Source: a virus. From it: a stretch of 64,000 bases of DNA. Numbering within the stretch: the first letter of the stretch is position 1; each line of letters opens with the position of its first letter. Of the stretch, positions 1-7,196 are shown piece after piece. The stretch spans positions 1 to 64,000 of IMG/VR virus record IMGVR_UViG_3300045996_002337; one strand, written 5' to 3'. A program made the translations under genes and the position numbers. Below the pieces are notes generated by a model. That model worked only from the letters and a program-made list of their open reading frames with translations, made no database searches and was not told the origin of the DNA.

Positions 1-53
1 AAGCCAGCGCATCCACTTAACGCCATCACCATTGCGGCTATGATCATCTTCAT
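1..53 (-). CDS. Lipoprotein, 5' end only (runs off left edge)
   Basis: Only the first 17 codons are in the window. They read MKMIIAAMVMALSGCAG, a short basic start, a hydrophobic stretch and a lipobox (L-S-G-C), so the product should be lipidated at Cys15 and placed in a membrane. An AGGAGG ribosome site at 61-66 lies 7 bases before the ATG. The gene follows a terminator (81-105) after the sheath genes. Phage lipoproteins of this kind are often outer-membrane spanin subunits or superinfection-exclusion proteins, but too little is visible to choose. Confidence 0.65.
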   Translation of the reverse strand, partial: MKMIIAAMVMALSGCAG

Positions 54-80
54 TCACATTCCTCCTCGGAGACCAGAAAA

Positions 81-105
81 GCCAAGGAGAGAAACCCTCC
101 TTGGC
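81..105 (-). terminator. Rho-independent terminator after the sheath operon
   Basis: A 9-bp perfect stem (GCCAAGGAG / CTCCTTGGC) with a 7-base loop is followed on the minus strand by TTTTCT. It closes the gp18 and Ig-like gene transcript. Confidence 0.8.
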
Positions 106-133
106 GCACTCTATGCGATGGCGTATCTTGTAT

Positions 134-592
134 TTAAGCGGCTGGGACAACGACTGCAGCAGAACGCTTTGTCGTGAAACCAACTGTGTTTGTTGCGCGA
201 ACTTCAGCCGAGATGCTTCCAGCAACGGCCGTAAATGTGGCAGTTGTGGCGCCTGGAACAACCACGTTGTTAACGAACCAACGATAGGTGTAGCCAGAAA
301 CTGCTGGCGAGGCTGACCATGTTCCGTTAGAAACAGTAAGAGTTGAACCGACCGTGAGCGTTCCTGTTACAACTGGGACCACAGTTGCCGAAGGGCGTGC
401 TGGTGGTACTACGGCTAGCGCTGCAGCCTTTGCAGCAGGATCCTCGGTAACGTCACCAACCTGAAGTTGACGTTCCAGTTGAATTTGCCAACGATTGAGG
501 GCACGTGTTGGATCATCGCTAGAAACTGGTACGTAGGTGAAACCTGCTTCAGTTTGGTACGAACGACCTTGAGCTTGAGTGTTGTTTGACAT
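134..592 (-). CDS. Ig-like domain virion protein
   Basis: A 152-residue protein encoded directly after the tail sheath. Residues 1-65 are polar and of unknown fold. Residues about 66-150 form one bacterial Ig-like domain: GTLTVGSTLTVSNGTW, then YTYRWFVNNVVVPGAT, then ATNTVGF, the usual strand pattern of surface-exposed Ig modules on phage particles. Such domains often bind cell-surface or matrix polysaccharide weakly. The position next to gp18 suggests a tail or virion surface protein. It does not look like the gp19 tail tube, which is not found in this window. A GGAGAG ribosome site precedes the start. Confidence 0.75.
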   Translation of the reverse strand: MSNNTQAQGRSYQTEAGFTYVPVSSDDPTRALNRWQIQLERQLQVGDVTEDPAAKAAALAVVPPARPSATVVPVVTGTLTVGSTLTVSNGTWSASPAVSGYTYRWFVNNVVVPGATTATFTAVAGSISAEVRATNTVGFTTKRSAAVVVPAA

Positions 593-634
593 GTGTCTCT
601 CCAGAGGGAGGAGGGGTTAAAACCCCTCCTGTTG

Positions 635-2485
635 TTAGATGTCTGCGTCTGTTGTGGTTACACGAATTGGGATGTAGATGAATTCAGCCGCTTTCGTTGG
701 CTTGATAGCCACGTCCAGCCAAAGTTCATTACGGTCAATTCGATCACCGGTGTTGTTCGACTCGTCGCAGTACGTCGCGTAGTCGATCAAGCCACGTTTG
801 ACCAAGATGTCGTTCAAGATGCCATCTGCAGCTGACTTCAGGTTGTCACGAGTGATCTTGTCGTTCGGCTCGAAGACGAAAGGCATCGCGCCCTTACGAA
901 GCGAGCGGCGGAGATACATGACCATACGAACAACGTTGACGCGGTCCAGTGCCGAAGCAGCAGGAGCCGAGGTCTTTTGACCCCAAACCAAGAGTCCACG
1001 TCCTGGGAAGAACACGATTGGGTTGATGTTCTTGTCGTATTCGTACAGGATATCGCGCTGGCCTTCGTTGAGGTTAGCTTCTACGAACGTAGTTGCCGTA
1101 CCTGGAGTTCCAGTGAAGTAACCAACCTTCGATACACCCGTTACGAGACCGCGTGCAACACCAGCAGGTGGAGTCCAAACGTAGCCAGCGTTGTCGCTGT
1201 AGGCGAGCGTGCGAAGTGCAACACCCGATGGAGCCCCGAGGACGTTACGACCATCAAGGTTGGACATCAATGCCCATGGGTAGTAGTAAGCAACCGACTC
1301 GGAGCTGAAGCGCTCAGATGTCAGGGCCCACTGAGCCGTCTGCTCAGGCGTCTTATTTCCGGGGGTGTCAGCAATAACGAATGCTTCTTCCTTGACGGCG
1401 ACCGACAGGGCGAGCAGCTCATCTACAACCTCTGGGAAACCAGGGCAGAGGATGAGGTTGTATTCGTACAGGCTTGAGCGAACTTCAGTGTTGCTGTTGA
1501 TTTCAGCTTGAAGAGCTGTTGCAACTGCAACGCGCTTAGCTGCGTCGTTGGCACCGAGCGGGTTCGTAACTGTGACGGATGACACGGTAACCGTGAACTC
1601 ATCGTCTGCTGCAAAAGCTGCGGTGCCTGGCACGATAGTGAAGTTCAGACGTTCGTTGTCGAAAGGCGAGTTAACAACACCGCTACCAGCGGGACCTGTT
1701 ACAGTGCCGGCAACAGAGAATGCTGTAGGCGAAGTGAACGTGATTGTGAACGTTTCCGGAACTGCAAGCGCATCGGCCGAAAGACCCAGTACGCGTCCGT
1801 TGCCGACGTTTCCAGCACCAGGAGCTGCCGCATAAGCGAGAGCAAAGGTGAAGCGGTCGCCAGTTGCAAAGGCTGAAGTGCCTGCATTAACGAGGAAGTT
1901 TACAACAGTTGACGCGAATGCAACACCAACCGCGCCTGTGCCGATGTGACCAGATACAGAGCCGGTGACCGAGAAGGTCGAAGGCGTAGTCATGGTGACC
2001 GAGATGGTCTGTGGCTTGACACGTGAATCGGTTGCAGTAACTGTCGAGATGAAACCATTGCCAACGCTACCAGCATCCAGTTGCGCGGGGGCAACAAGGG
2101 CTGGAGTACCAAGGCTGATGAATGTCTCAGGGTTGTCAGAAAGATCAATGTTGGCGCGGACGACGTATGCACGGCTGAGGGCGCCAAGGGCGTTGTTCAG
2201 CGCAAGCAGACCGTATTCGTTACGTGCATCACCGTGGAATTCATTGCCAGATGAATCACGACGGAACTTTGGCACGCCAAAGAGCTGCAGGGACTGCGCC
2301 ATCGAGGTGACAGTGCGAACCACGGAATGTTCAAGGGTGCCAGCTGCGGGTGTGACGCCGTCTGGTTGGGTCTTACCGGCTTCTGTCGCAACGAAGATCA
2401 ACGGAACTGTCGAAGCAGACACCGGAATGAAATAACTCTCGTTTGTAACAGTGACCGAGACGCCTGGGGCTACCAGTGTTGCCAT
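635..2485 (-). CDS. gp18: Tail sheath protein (T4 gp18 family)
   Basis: The 616-residue contractile sheath subunit (T4 gp18 is 659). The start MATLVAPGVSVTVTNES with IPVSASTVPLIFVAT and the C-terminal half (SERFSSESVAYYYPW, NPIVFFPGRGLLVWGQKT, NVVRMVMYLRRSL) are typical of myovirus sheaths. Residues about 139-216 and 225-301 are two tandem copies of one beta-rich insert (VGNG ... TPSTFSVTG ... VNFLVNAGTSAFATGDRFTF and the like). The same module occurs in gp14, gp6 and the giant protein of this window. The inserts probably project from the sheath surface. A late promoter lies about 50 bases upstream. Confidence 0.95.
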   Translation of the reverse strand: MATLVAPGVSVTVTNESYFIPVSASTVPLIFVATEAGKTQPDGVTPAAGTLEHSVVRTVTSMAQSLQLFGVPKFRRDSSGNEFHGDARNEYGLLALNNALGALSRAYVVRANIDLSDNPETFISLGTPALVAPAQLDAGSVGNGFISTVTATDSRVKPQTISVTMTTPSTFSVTGSVSGHIGTGAVGVAFASTVVNFLVNAGTSAFATGDRFTFALAYAAAPGAGNVGNGRVLGLSADALAVPETFTITFTSPTAFSVAGTVTGPAGSGVVNSPFDNERLNFTIVPGTAAFAADDEFTVTVSSVTVTNPLGANDAAKRVAVATALQAEINSNTEVRSSLYEYNLILCPGFPEVVDELLALSVAVKEEAFVIADTPGNKTPEQTAQWALTSERFSSESVAYYYPWALMSNLDGRNVLGAPSGVALRTLAYSDNAGYVWTPPAGVARGLVTGVSKVGYFTGTPGTATTFVEANLNEGQRDILYEYDKNINPIVFFPGRGLLVWGQKTSAPAASALDRVNVVRMVMYLRRSLRKGAMPFVFEPNDKITRDNLKSAADGILNDILVKRGLIDYATYCDESNNTGDRIDRNELWLDVAIKPTKAAEFIYIPIRVTTTDADI

Positions 2486-2533
2486 TGTTTTTCTCCTATT
2501 TGGGCAGATATCTGCTCTGGTTGTTCATGCGTG

Positions 2534-2541
2534 TATTTATG
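2534..2541 (-). promoter_or_regulatory. T4-type late promoter octamer before gp18
   Basis: CATAAATA on the minus strand, one mismatch from the T4 late -10 TATAAATA, 49 bases before the gp18 start. A gp55-type sigma factor is encoded at 46227-46685. Confidence 0.7.
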
Positions 2542-2580
2542 GCCGAGCCAGAAAACCGGTCGGAAAGAGGCAGCACTTTG

Positions 2581-3306
2581 TCAGTACTTGATGCCCAGCG
2601 CATCGCGCAGCGTCTGAAGATCACCTGAACCGTTGTACTCGAAGGCGATGTACTGGTCACAGTCGATCATGATCTCGGAGTCTGAAACAACTGCCTTGTC
2701 AAGATCATTGATCGTGTACTTCTTGCTCTCCATCCACTTGCCAACCAGCTCTGGATCAAAGCCTTCCTGTTCCTGATACTTGCCTGGCTTCTTGAAGATG
2801 TTGACCACGTCATTGCCTTCACGTTGCCACTGCTCATCAAAGACGTTGTTGTACAGGTCCATTACGTTTGGTGACCAGGTGTAGGTGAACTGCCCCACTG
2901 GAAAGAGCACGCAGTTGTGATTACCGTATCCCTGGGCGGTGCTACGCCCACGTTCACCATAGCAGAAGACGGCCTGGGATCGAGCTTTGATGCCCTTCTC
3001 TTCTTCAAACCAGTCGTCGATGACCTTGCTAAGCTTGGGGCTCGTGCTCATCGCTTCTCTGTCCTTGCGAACGGGCATAAGATAAACTGCCCAATCGTCG
3101 TCATTTTGGCTGCCGCTGTCACCGACCGTCACCGTACCTTGGTAATTCTTCAGCTGCTTTACACCGCGGTAGAGCAGGCCCTTCTTCCCAGACCGCTTAA
3201 GAAACGGCATGCAGTATTTTTCAATGAGCTGGCGCACGGTCATGTCCTTGCCCTCTAGCGTCATTGGGCCCTCAGTGAGGAACTCCTTGAATGTCTTATG
3301 CGTCAT
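2581..3306 (-). CDS. Packaged ADP-ribosyltransferase-like protein (R-S-E type), copy A
   Basis: A 241-residue protein. The start is set at MTHKTFKEFLTE, which is a capsid-targeting leader with an expected gp21 cut after LTE; it overlaps the preceding gene by 11 bases. ART-like motifs in order: LLYRG (Arg47, NAD-binding arginine), VRKDRE (80-84), RSQAVFC (Ser110, S-motif), FPVGQFTYTWSP (135-146), and SEIMIDC (Glu211, likely catalytic) followed by a YIAF strand. The layout matches R-S-E mono-ADP-ribosyltransferases such as T4 Alt and ModB, though it is much shorter than Alt (682). NAD-dependent modification of host proteins or RNA is inferred. Confidence 0.75.
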   Translation of the reverse strand: MTHKTFKEFLTEGPMTLEGKDMTVRQLIEKYCMPFLKRSGKKGLLYRGVKQLKNYQGTVTVGDSGSQNDDDWAVYLMPVRKDREAMSTSPKLSKVIDDWFEEEKGIKARSQAVFCYGERGRSTAQGYGNHNCVLFPVGQFTYTWSPNVMDLYNNVFDEQWQREGNDVVNIFKKPGKYQEQEGFDPELVGKWMESKKYTINDLDKAVVSDSEIMIDCDQYIAFEYNGSGDLQTLRDALGIKY

Positions 3307-3775
3307 AGACCTCTCGGCGAAGGTCACGCGGATCAGCGCCCTTCTTCTTACGTGTCCGCTTTGGAAGGTCGAAGAGGTATTCAGGGATGGAGCCGGTGAA
3401 GTGCTTTGCATCACCGGTTTTGATCGCGTATGTCTCCTTGCGCGCATCGGCGTTCTCAAGATAGCGCATGTCCTGAAGTTCTACGTCAGATAGCTGTGCG
3501 CGAACGTTCTGCTTGTTGTCAATCGTGAACTCACGCATCTCTGAACGACGCTTACCAGTTTTTGGATCAAGATCAGTCCAAACCTTGAGCTTGATCTTCA
3601 TTGGCGCACCGTCGTAGTAGGCGTCAAGCTTCGCTTGCTTATCCGCCTTCAGGCGATCAGAAGCTGCCTTGAGTTCCTTATCTACCTCTGACTTCTTTGT
3701 AGCTCGCTTCGCATCCTTCTCGGCACGTGTCAGGTTCTTGCTAGCCTTGTTTTCAAAGAGCTCTGTAATTTTCAT
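3296..3775 (-). CDS. Putative internal head protein, unknown function
   Basis: A 159-residue, highly charged protein lying between gp15 and ART copy A in the neck operon. It begins MKITELFEN, close to the leaders of the packaged proteins (compare MKITELLAE at 56091), though the cut site is weaker. Residues 10-50 are lysine-rich and probably helical; the C-terminus is basic (KRTRKKKG). No catalytic motif is recognised. It starts 4 bases inside the end of gp15 (ATGA overlap). A DNA-associated internal protein is a guess from charge and context. Confidence 0.7.
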   Translation of the reverse strand: MKITELFENKASKNLTRAEKDAKRATKKSEVDKELKAASDRLKADKQAKLDAYYDGAPMKIKLKVWTDLDPKTGKRRSEMREFTIDNKQNVRAQLSDVELQDMRYLENADARKETYAIKTGDAKHFTGSIPEYLFDLPKRTRKKKGADPRDLRREVYDA

Positions 3776-4560
3776 GGAAGCTGATCCAGTTGGAATGGTG
3801 TTGGGCCCTCAGGATCGCGATCGGTAATTTCAACCTGCGCGTAAGGGGTGCCGAATGGGGTAATGTTTCCAGTGTCATCGACTTCAACAACGTTCATAGA
3901 GCCAATATCGCCGATCTGAATAATGATCTTACGGACCAAGTCATCCTTCACACCCATTGGAATGCTTAGCCAAATTGGGATGGTGAAATTCAGCGTCCAA
4001 ACAATCATACGACGGTCAGTTCCCGACGGGTAGTTTTCCTCATTGGAAATGTCATCAAGTGAAACAGTTGTGATTCGCGTCCAATCGAAGGCGCCATCTG
4101 ACTTCTGAATCTGCAGGTCCGGGTTAAAGAGCACGAGGATCTGTTCCAAGATCTGGTGCATTTGCTGCGTATTGGACGCGTAGATTGAAAGCTCCATCGT
4201 CATGTTGTATGGAACTGGCATCACGCGCTTGACAACGGTCAGATCATCAGGAAACACTCCACCAGTCCGCATTGTAACGCGCTGGTCAATCATGCCTGGG
4301 GACCTACGGCGCTCATCAGCTCTTGCCAAGCCTGTCATGTAGGCGGCCATGGTTGGTAACGAGAATGAGCGATTGGCAGTGTTGCCAGACATGAGCGCGG
4401 CAACAACGCGATCTTTGTTCCCAATTACGATTGGCACAGAGATGAACTCGGGAACGTCGCACTCCCCAATGCCAGTTTGCACCTGAAGTCCATGAAAGAT
4501 GGAGACGAACTGCAGCATGTACTGCCGTAGCTGTGCGTCGTAAAAGTAGTGATTGATCAT
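3772..4560 (-). CDS. gp15: Proximal tail sheath stabiliser / tail terminator (T4 gp15 family)
   Basis: The 262-residue protein (T4 gp15 is 272) forms the ring that ends the tail and docks to the neck. Its start, INHYFYDAQLRQYMLQF, parallels T4 gp15 FGYFYNSSFRRYATLM. MELSIYASNTQQMHQILEQIL parallels the T4 segment MIYELSIFTRYEDDMFQIVEQIL. WTLNFTIPIW matches the later beta strand. It is separated from gp14 by four ART genes, unlike T4, where 13-14-15 are adjacent. Confidence 0.85.
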   Translation of the reverse strand: MINHYFYDAQLRQYMLQFVSIFHGLQVQTGIGECDVPEFISVPIVIGNKDRVVAALMSGNTANRSFSLPTMAAYMTGLARADERRRSPGMIDQRVTMRTGGVFPDDLTVVKRVMPVPYNMTMELSIYASNTQQMHQILEQILVLFNPDLQIQKSDGAFDWTRITTVSLDDISNEENYPSGTDRRMIVWTLNFTIPIWLSIPMGVKDDLVRKIIIQIGDIGSMNVVEVDDTGNITPFGTPYAQVEITDRDPEGPTPFQLDQLP

Positions 4561-5225
4561 TTAATGCCTAGAAGTTTTTCGAGAAGCCCACGATGCTCCT
4601 CATATTCAAACGCGTAGTATTTAGTGCAGGCCACCATGACTTCCATGCGGCCCTGAACGGCTTTTTCCAAACCGTGATTCTGATAATCCATCTTTGTCAT
4701 AAAGAGGTCGATACCTTCTTCCGCATCTATTGTGGAGTTCAGGGGGCCGTGCGTCCAATCCCTGCCGGCAGCTTCAGCGTACAGATCAGGAACCCGTGGA
4801 GACCAGACGTATTTGAAGGTGCCAGTTGGAAAGATGATGTAGGGATCGCCGTAGTTTCTGGCAGCTCTAACACCGGCTAGAGAGCTTCCGGTGCAGAAAA
4901 CAGCAGAGGACCTGGCAGCAATGTCGAAGTTATTCTTGAACCAATTGTTGATTAGCTTGTGATCGCTTTCACTCATGTCAGATGGCTTGCGATCCTGGCG
5001 AACGTCCAGTTCATGAAAAGTGACCTTACGTTCTTCAGGAGCTTCGGGGTTTGGAAGGGCGAGGTGGCGCGCACGGTCTACTCCCTTCATACCACGGATC
5101 AAGAACCCTTGCCGTTTTGACTCCTGTAGAAAAAACGAACAGTCACGCTCTAGCATGTCCTTGAGCGCGTCGTTCCCCATGGCGGAAGTTTCCTCGGCCT
5201 CAAGGAATTTTTTGAATGTAATCAT
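4557..5225 (-). CDS. Packaged ADP-ribosyltransferase-like protein (R-S-E type), copy B
   Basis: A 222-residue protein starting MITFKKFLEAEE, a capsid-targeting leader. Motifs: FLIRG (Arg44), VRQDRKPSD (75-83), RSSAVFC (Ser106/107), FPTGTFKYVWSP (132-143), MEVMVAC (Glu195) and YYAFEY. All are in the same order and spacing as the other copies. The Arg motif has Ile where most copies have Tyr or Trp before RG. It overlaps gp15 downstream and copy C upstream by ATGA. Paralogues are divergent at sequence level, so the array is old rather than a recent duplication. Target unknown. Confidence 0.75.
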   Translation of the reverse strand: MITFKKFLEAEETSAMGNDALKDMLERDCSFFLQESKRQGFLIRGMKGVDRARHLALPNPEAPEERKVTFHELDVRQDRKPSDMSESDHKLINNWFKNNFDIAARSSAVFCTGSSLAGVRAARNYGDPYIIFPTGTFKYVWSPRVPDLYAEAAGRDWTHGPLNSTIDAEEGIDLFMTKMDYQNHGLEKAVQGRMEVMVACTKYYAFEYEEHRGLLEKLLGIK

Positions 5226-5866
5226 AGAGGTATTGCGAGATAAGTTTTGCAGCCTAGCATTATTTCCATACCACTATCGTCATAGATGGCGTTACCGAGT
5301 TCGCCATCCTGGTATTCACCGATGATGCTTTTTGTCTCTGCTGCTATCTTTGCCAGATCTTCTGCAGAATACTCTAGATTTGGTGGGCGCTTAGGAACTT
5401 TAATATCGCCATGCAGCCGAAAAATCTTGTATGTCAAGTCAGGGATAGCTGGGTTCCACAGATATTTGAAGTTGCCAATAGGCACGATCTGATGAAGTTT
5501 GCCAAAATCTGTAGCGCCATGTTTTCTCTCTTTACTAAAGCAGAAGACACCCTGAGAGCGGGGTTTCCAGCCAAATTTTTCATTGAACTGATCGTCAATG
5601 AGCTTTGAAATTTGTGGATGCGTATCCAGCGGCTTGCGATCAGTGCGTGCGGTTTTGATTAGGCAGGTTTTTATCTCACCATCAACGTTTAGCTTAACTT
5701 TTTTGTCACCATCAGATGGATTCAGCCCGCGGTACAATGGATACTCAAAGGGATCAGAAGGATCGCCATCAACCTCTGAGAGAAATGGGCGGCAGTTGTC
5801 GATGATAAAATCAGCAAGATCTATTGGCGCATCTGCCTCGGACAGGAATTTTTTGAATGTAATCAT
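5222..5866 (-). CDS. Packaged ADP-ribosyltransferase-like protein (R-S-E type), copy C
   Basis: A 214-residue protein with leader MITFKKFLSE followed by Ala, a good gp21 site. Motifs: PLYRG (Arg46), ARTDRKPLD (73-81), RSQGVFC (Ser104), VPIGNFKYLWNP, then SGMEIMLGCKTYLAIPL with Glu201 as probable catalytic residue. It is closest to copy D: both share TCLIKTART and the LGCKTYLAIP ending. It is translationally coupled to its neighbours by ATGA overlaps. Confidence 0.75.
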   Translation of the reverse strand: MITFKKFLSEADAPIDLADFIIDNCRPFLSEVDGDPSDPFEYPLYRGLNPSDGDKKVKLNVDGEIKTCLIKTARTDRKPLDTHPQISKLIDDQFNEKFGWKPRSQGVFCFSKERKHGATDFGKLHQIVPIGNFKYLWNPAIPDLTYKIFRLHGDIKVPKRPPNLEYSAEDLAKIAAETKSIIGEYQDGELGNAIYDDSGMEIMLGCKTYLAIPL

Positions 5867-6498
5867 ACGGGAATTGCCAAGTAAGTTTTGCAGCCAAGCA
5901 TGATTTCTTTAGCTTGACCAAGGATTGCGCGCTCTAGATCAGCGTCTGTGTATGTTGCGACAAGGTCTTCAATGTACGGTTTAATTTGTTCAAGCTCTTT
6001 GGGCGAGTAGGGATCGTGCTTTGCGCGCTTCTTCATATTCGAGCCTTTGAGAATACGATGCATACTATTTGTAAAGTCTCTCACATCGGGGCTCCACACG
6101 TATCTGAACTCACCAATAGGCACGATCTGGTATAGACGACCAAAATCCGACGATAGACTTTTACCGCCCTCGCCATAGCAGAAAACAGATTCTGTTCGCG
6201 GTTTCCATGCGAACCTATTCTTTAGCAGCCGGTCGGCCATGTCAGACAGCTGAGAGTGTGTGTCTCTAGGCTGGCGATTAGTCCTGGCCGTTTTGATCAA
6301 GCACGTCTTGACCTCATCCTGAACAACCATTTGAATTTTTTGCCCACCATCTTCAGCTAGACCTCGATACAGGGGGAACCCGAACGCGTCAGTGTAGTCG
6401 ATGCCCAGCTCCTCAAAGAATGGCATGCAGTTCTCTTGAAGAAAGTCATCTAAATCTGTAGGTGCAGATTCTAAAATGAATTGCTTAAATGTTTTCAT
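5863..6498 (-). CDS. Packaged ADP-ribosyltransferase-like protein (R-S-E type), copy D
   Basis: A 211-residue protein. The start is set at MKTFKQFILE (a longer frame exists), because this leader closely resembles T4 MKTYQEFIAE and the ATG overlaps the preceding stop as ATGA. Motifs: PLYRG (Arg45), ARTNRQPRD, PRTESVFC (Thr102 and Ser104 at the S-motif), VPIGEFRYVWSP, KEIMLGCKTYLAIPV (Glu198). It is the nearest relative of copy C. The Ser/Thr change in the S-motif is tolerated in known ARTs (STS/STT). Confidence 0.75.
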   Translation of the reverse strand: MKTFKQFILESAPTDLDDFLQENCMPFFEELGIDYTDAFGFPLYRGLAEDGGQKIQMVVQDEVKTCLIKTARTNRQPRDTHSQLSDMADRLLKNRFAWKPRTESVFCYGEGGKSLSSDFGRLYQIVPIGEFRYVWSPDVRDFTNSMHRILKGSNMKKRAKHDPYSPKELEQIKPYIEDLVATYTDADLERAILGQAKEIMLGCKTYLAIPV

Positions 6499-7196
6499 TC
6501 TGATAGCGCCTCGTAGATGCAACCCTCAAGATCATCAGCGGAAAAACCAGGCTTCAGTGGGAAGGCGAGATATCTATCACAAAGAAGCATCATCTCGCCG
6601 CGACCTTTTCTTAGCCCTTCAACGTTTGACCCCTTCTTAAAGTCGAGCTCCGTTAACCGGCTTTTTATCCATTCAATTTGCATATCTGCGGTTGGCTCGT
6701 TACCTGCTCCAAGCTTCTTGTTCCAATATTCTTCTCCGCCAGCCGGGCCAGAGCTTTCGCCGCTTGCCAAATTTGGAAAGAGAGAAACTGTTAGATCTGT
6801 TGCTTCATCTGACCAGTAGAGTGAGTATTTTCCCACAGGAATGATGGCGTGTGGTCGACCATATGCCCCAGCCAGGATTTTTTCCGGGTAAACAAAAAGT
6901 GAGTTAGACCGAAGTCGAACTCCGAATTTGTCTTCCAAAAAGTCATCAACTACATTGTGCGCCCACAAGGGGGTGTCTCGCGGTTCACGATCTTTACGAA
7001 CAGTGCCAAATTTGACATCCGCCTTTAGCTCATCGCGGACAGACCACTTCTCATATGATGATTGTGCACCATCCATTCCACGCCAAAGCATGTAATTTGA
7101 TTCGACGATGTCCTGACAGGCAGGCTGGCAGTTCTCACGCAAGAAGGCAACAAGCTCCCGCTTTTCTTCAGATAGAAATTGTTTGAACGTAATCAT
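6495..7196 (-). CDS. Packaged ADP-ribosyltransferase-like protein (R-S-E type), copy E
   Basis: A 233-residue protein with leader MITFKQFLSE. Motifs: MLWRG (Arg39), VRKDREPRD (67-74), LRSNSLFVY (Ser97/99), IPVGKYSLYWSD, GEMMLLCDRYLAFPL (Glu201). It differs from the other copies by a C-terminal tail of about 20 residues (ADDLEGCIYEALSE). Its start codon shares one base with the gp14 stop (TAATG), so it is coupled to gp14 translation. Confidence 0.75.
   Translation of the reverse strand: MITFKQFLSEEKRELVAFLRENCQPACQDIVESNYMLWRGMDGAQSSYEKWSVRDELKADVKFGTVRKDREPRDTPLWAHNVVDDFLEDKFGVRLRSNSLFVYPEKILAGAYGRPHAIIPVGKYSLYWSDEATDLTVSLFPNLASGESSGPAGGEEYWNKKLGAGNEPTADMQIEWIKSRLTELDFKKGSNVEGLRKGRGEMMLLCDRYLAFPLKPGFSADDLEGCIYEALSE

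Noticed and set aside
134-592. Ig-like protein as the tail tube (gp19)
   Set aside because: Position fits, but an Ig domain with an R-W-F / ATN pattern fills the C-terminal half and no tube-like sequence is visible.
977-1477. Plus-strand frame of 166 codons opposite the sheath gene
   Set aside because: Antisense to a strongly conserved sheath domain, with an atypical Trp/Cys/Arg-rich protein.
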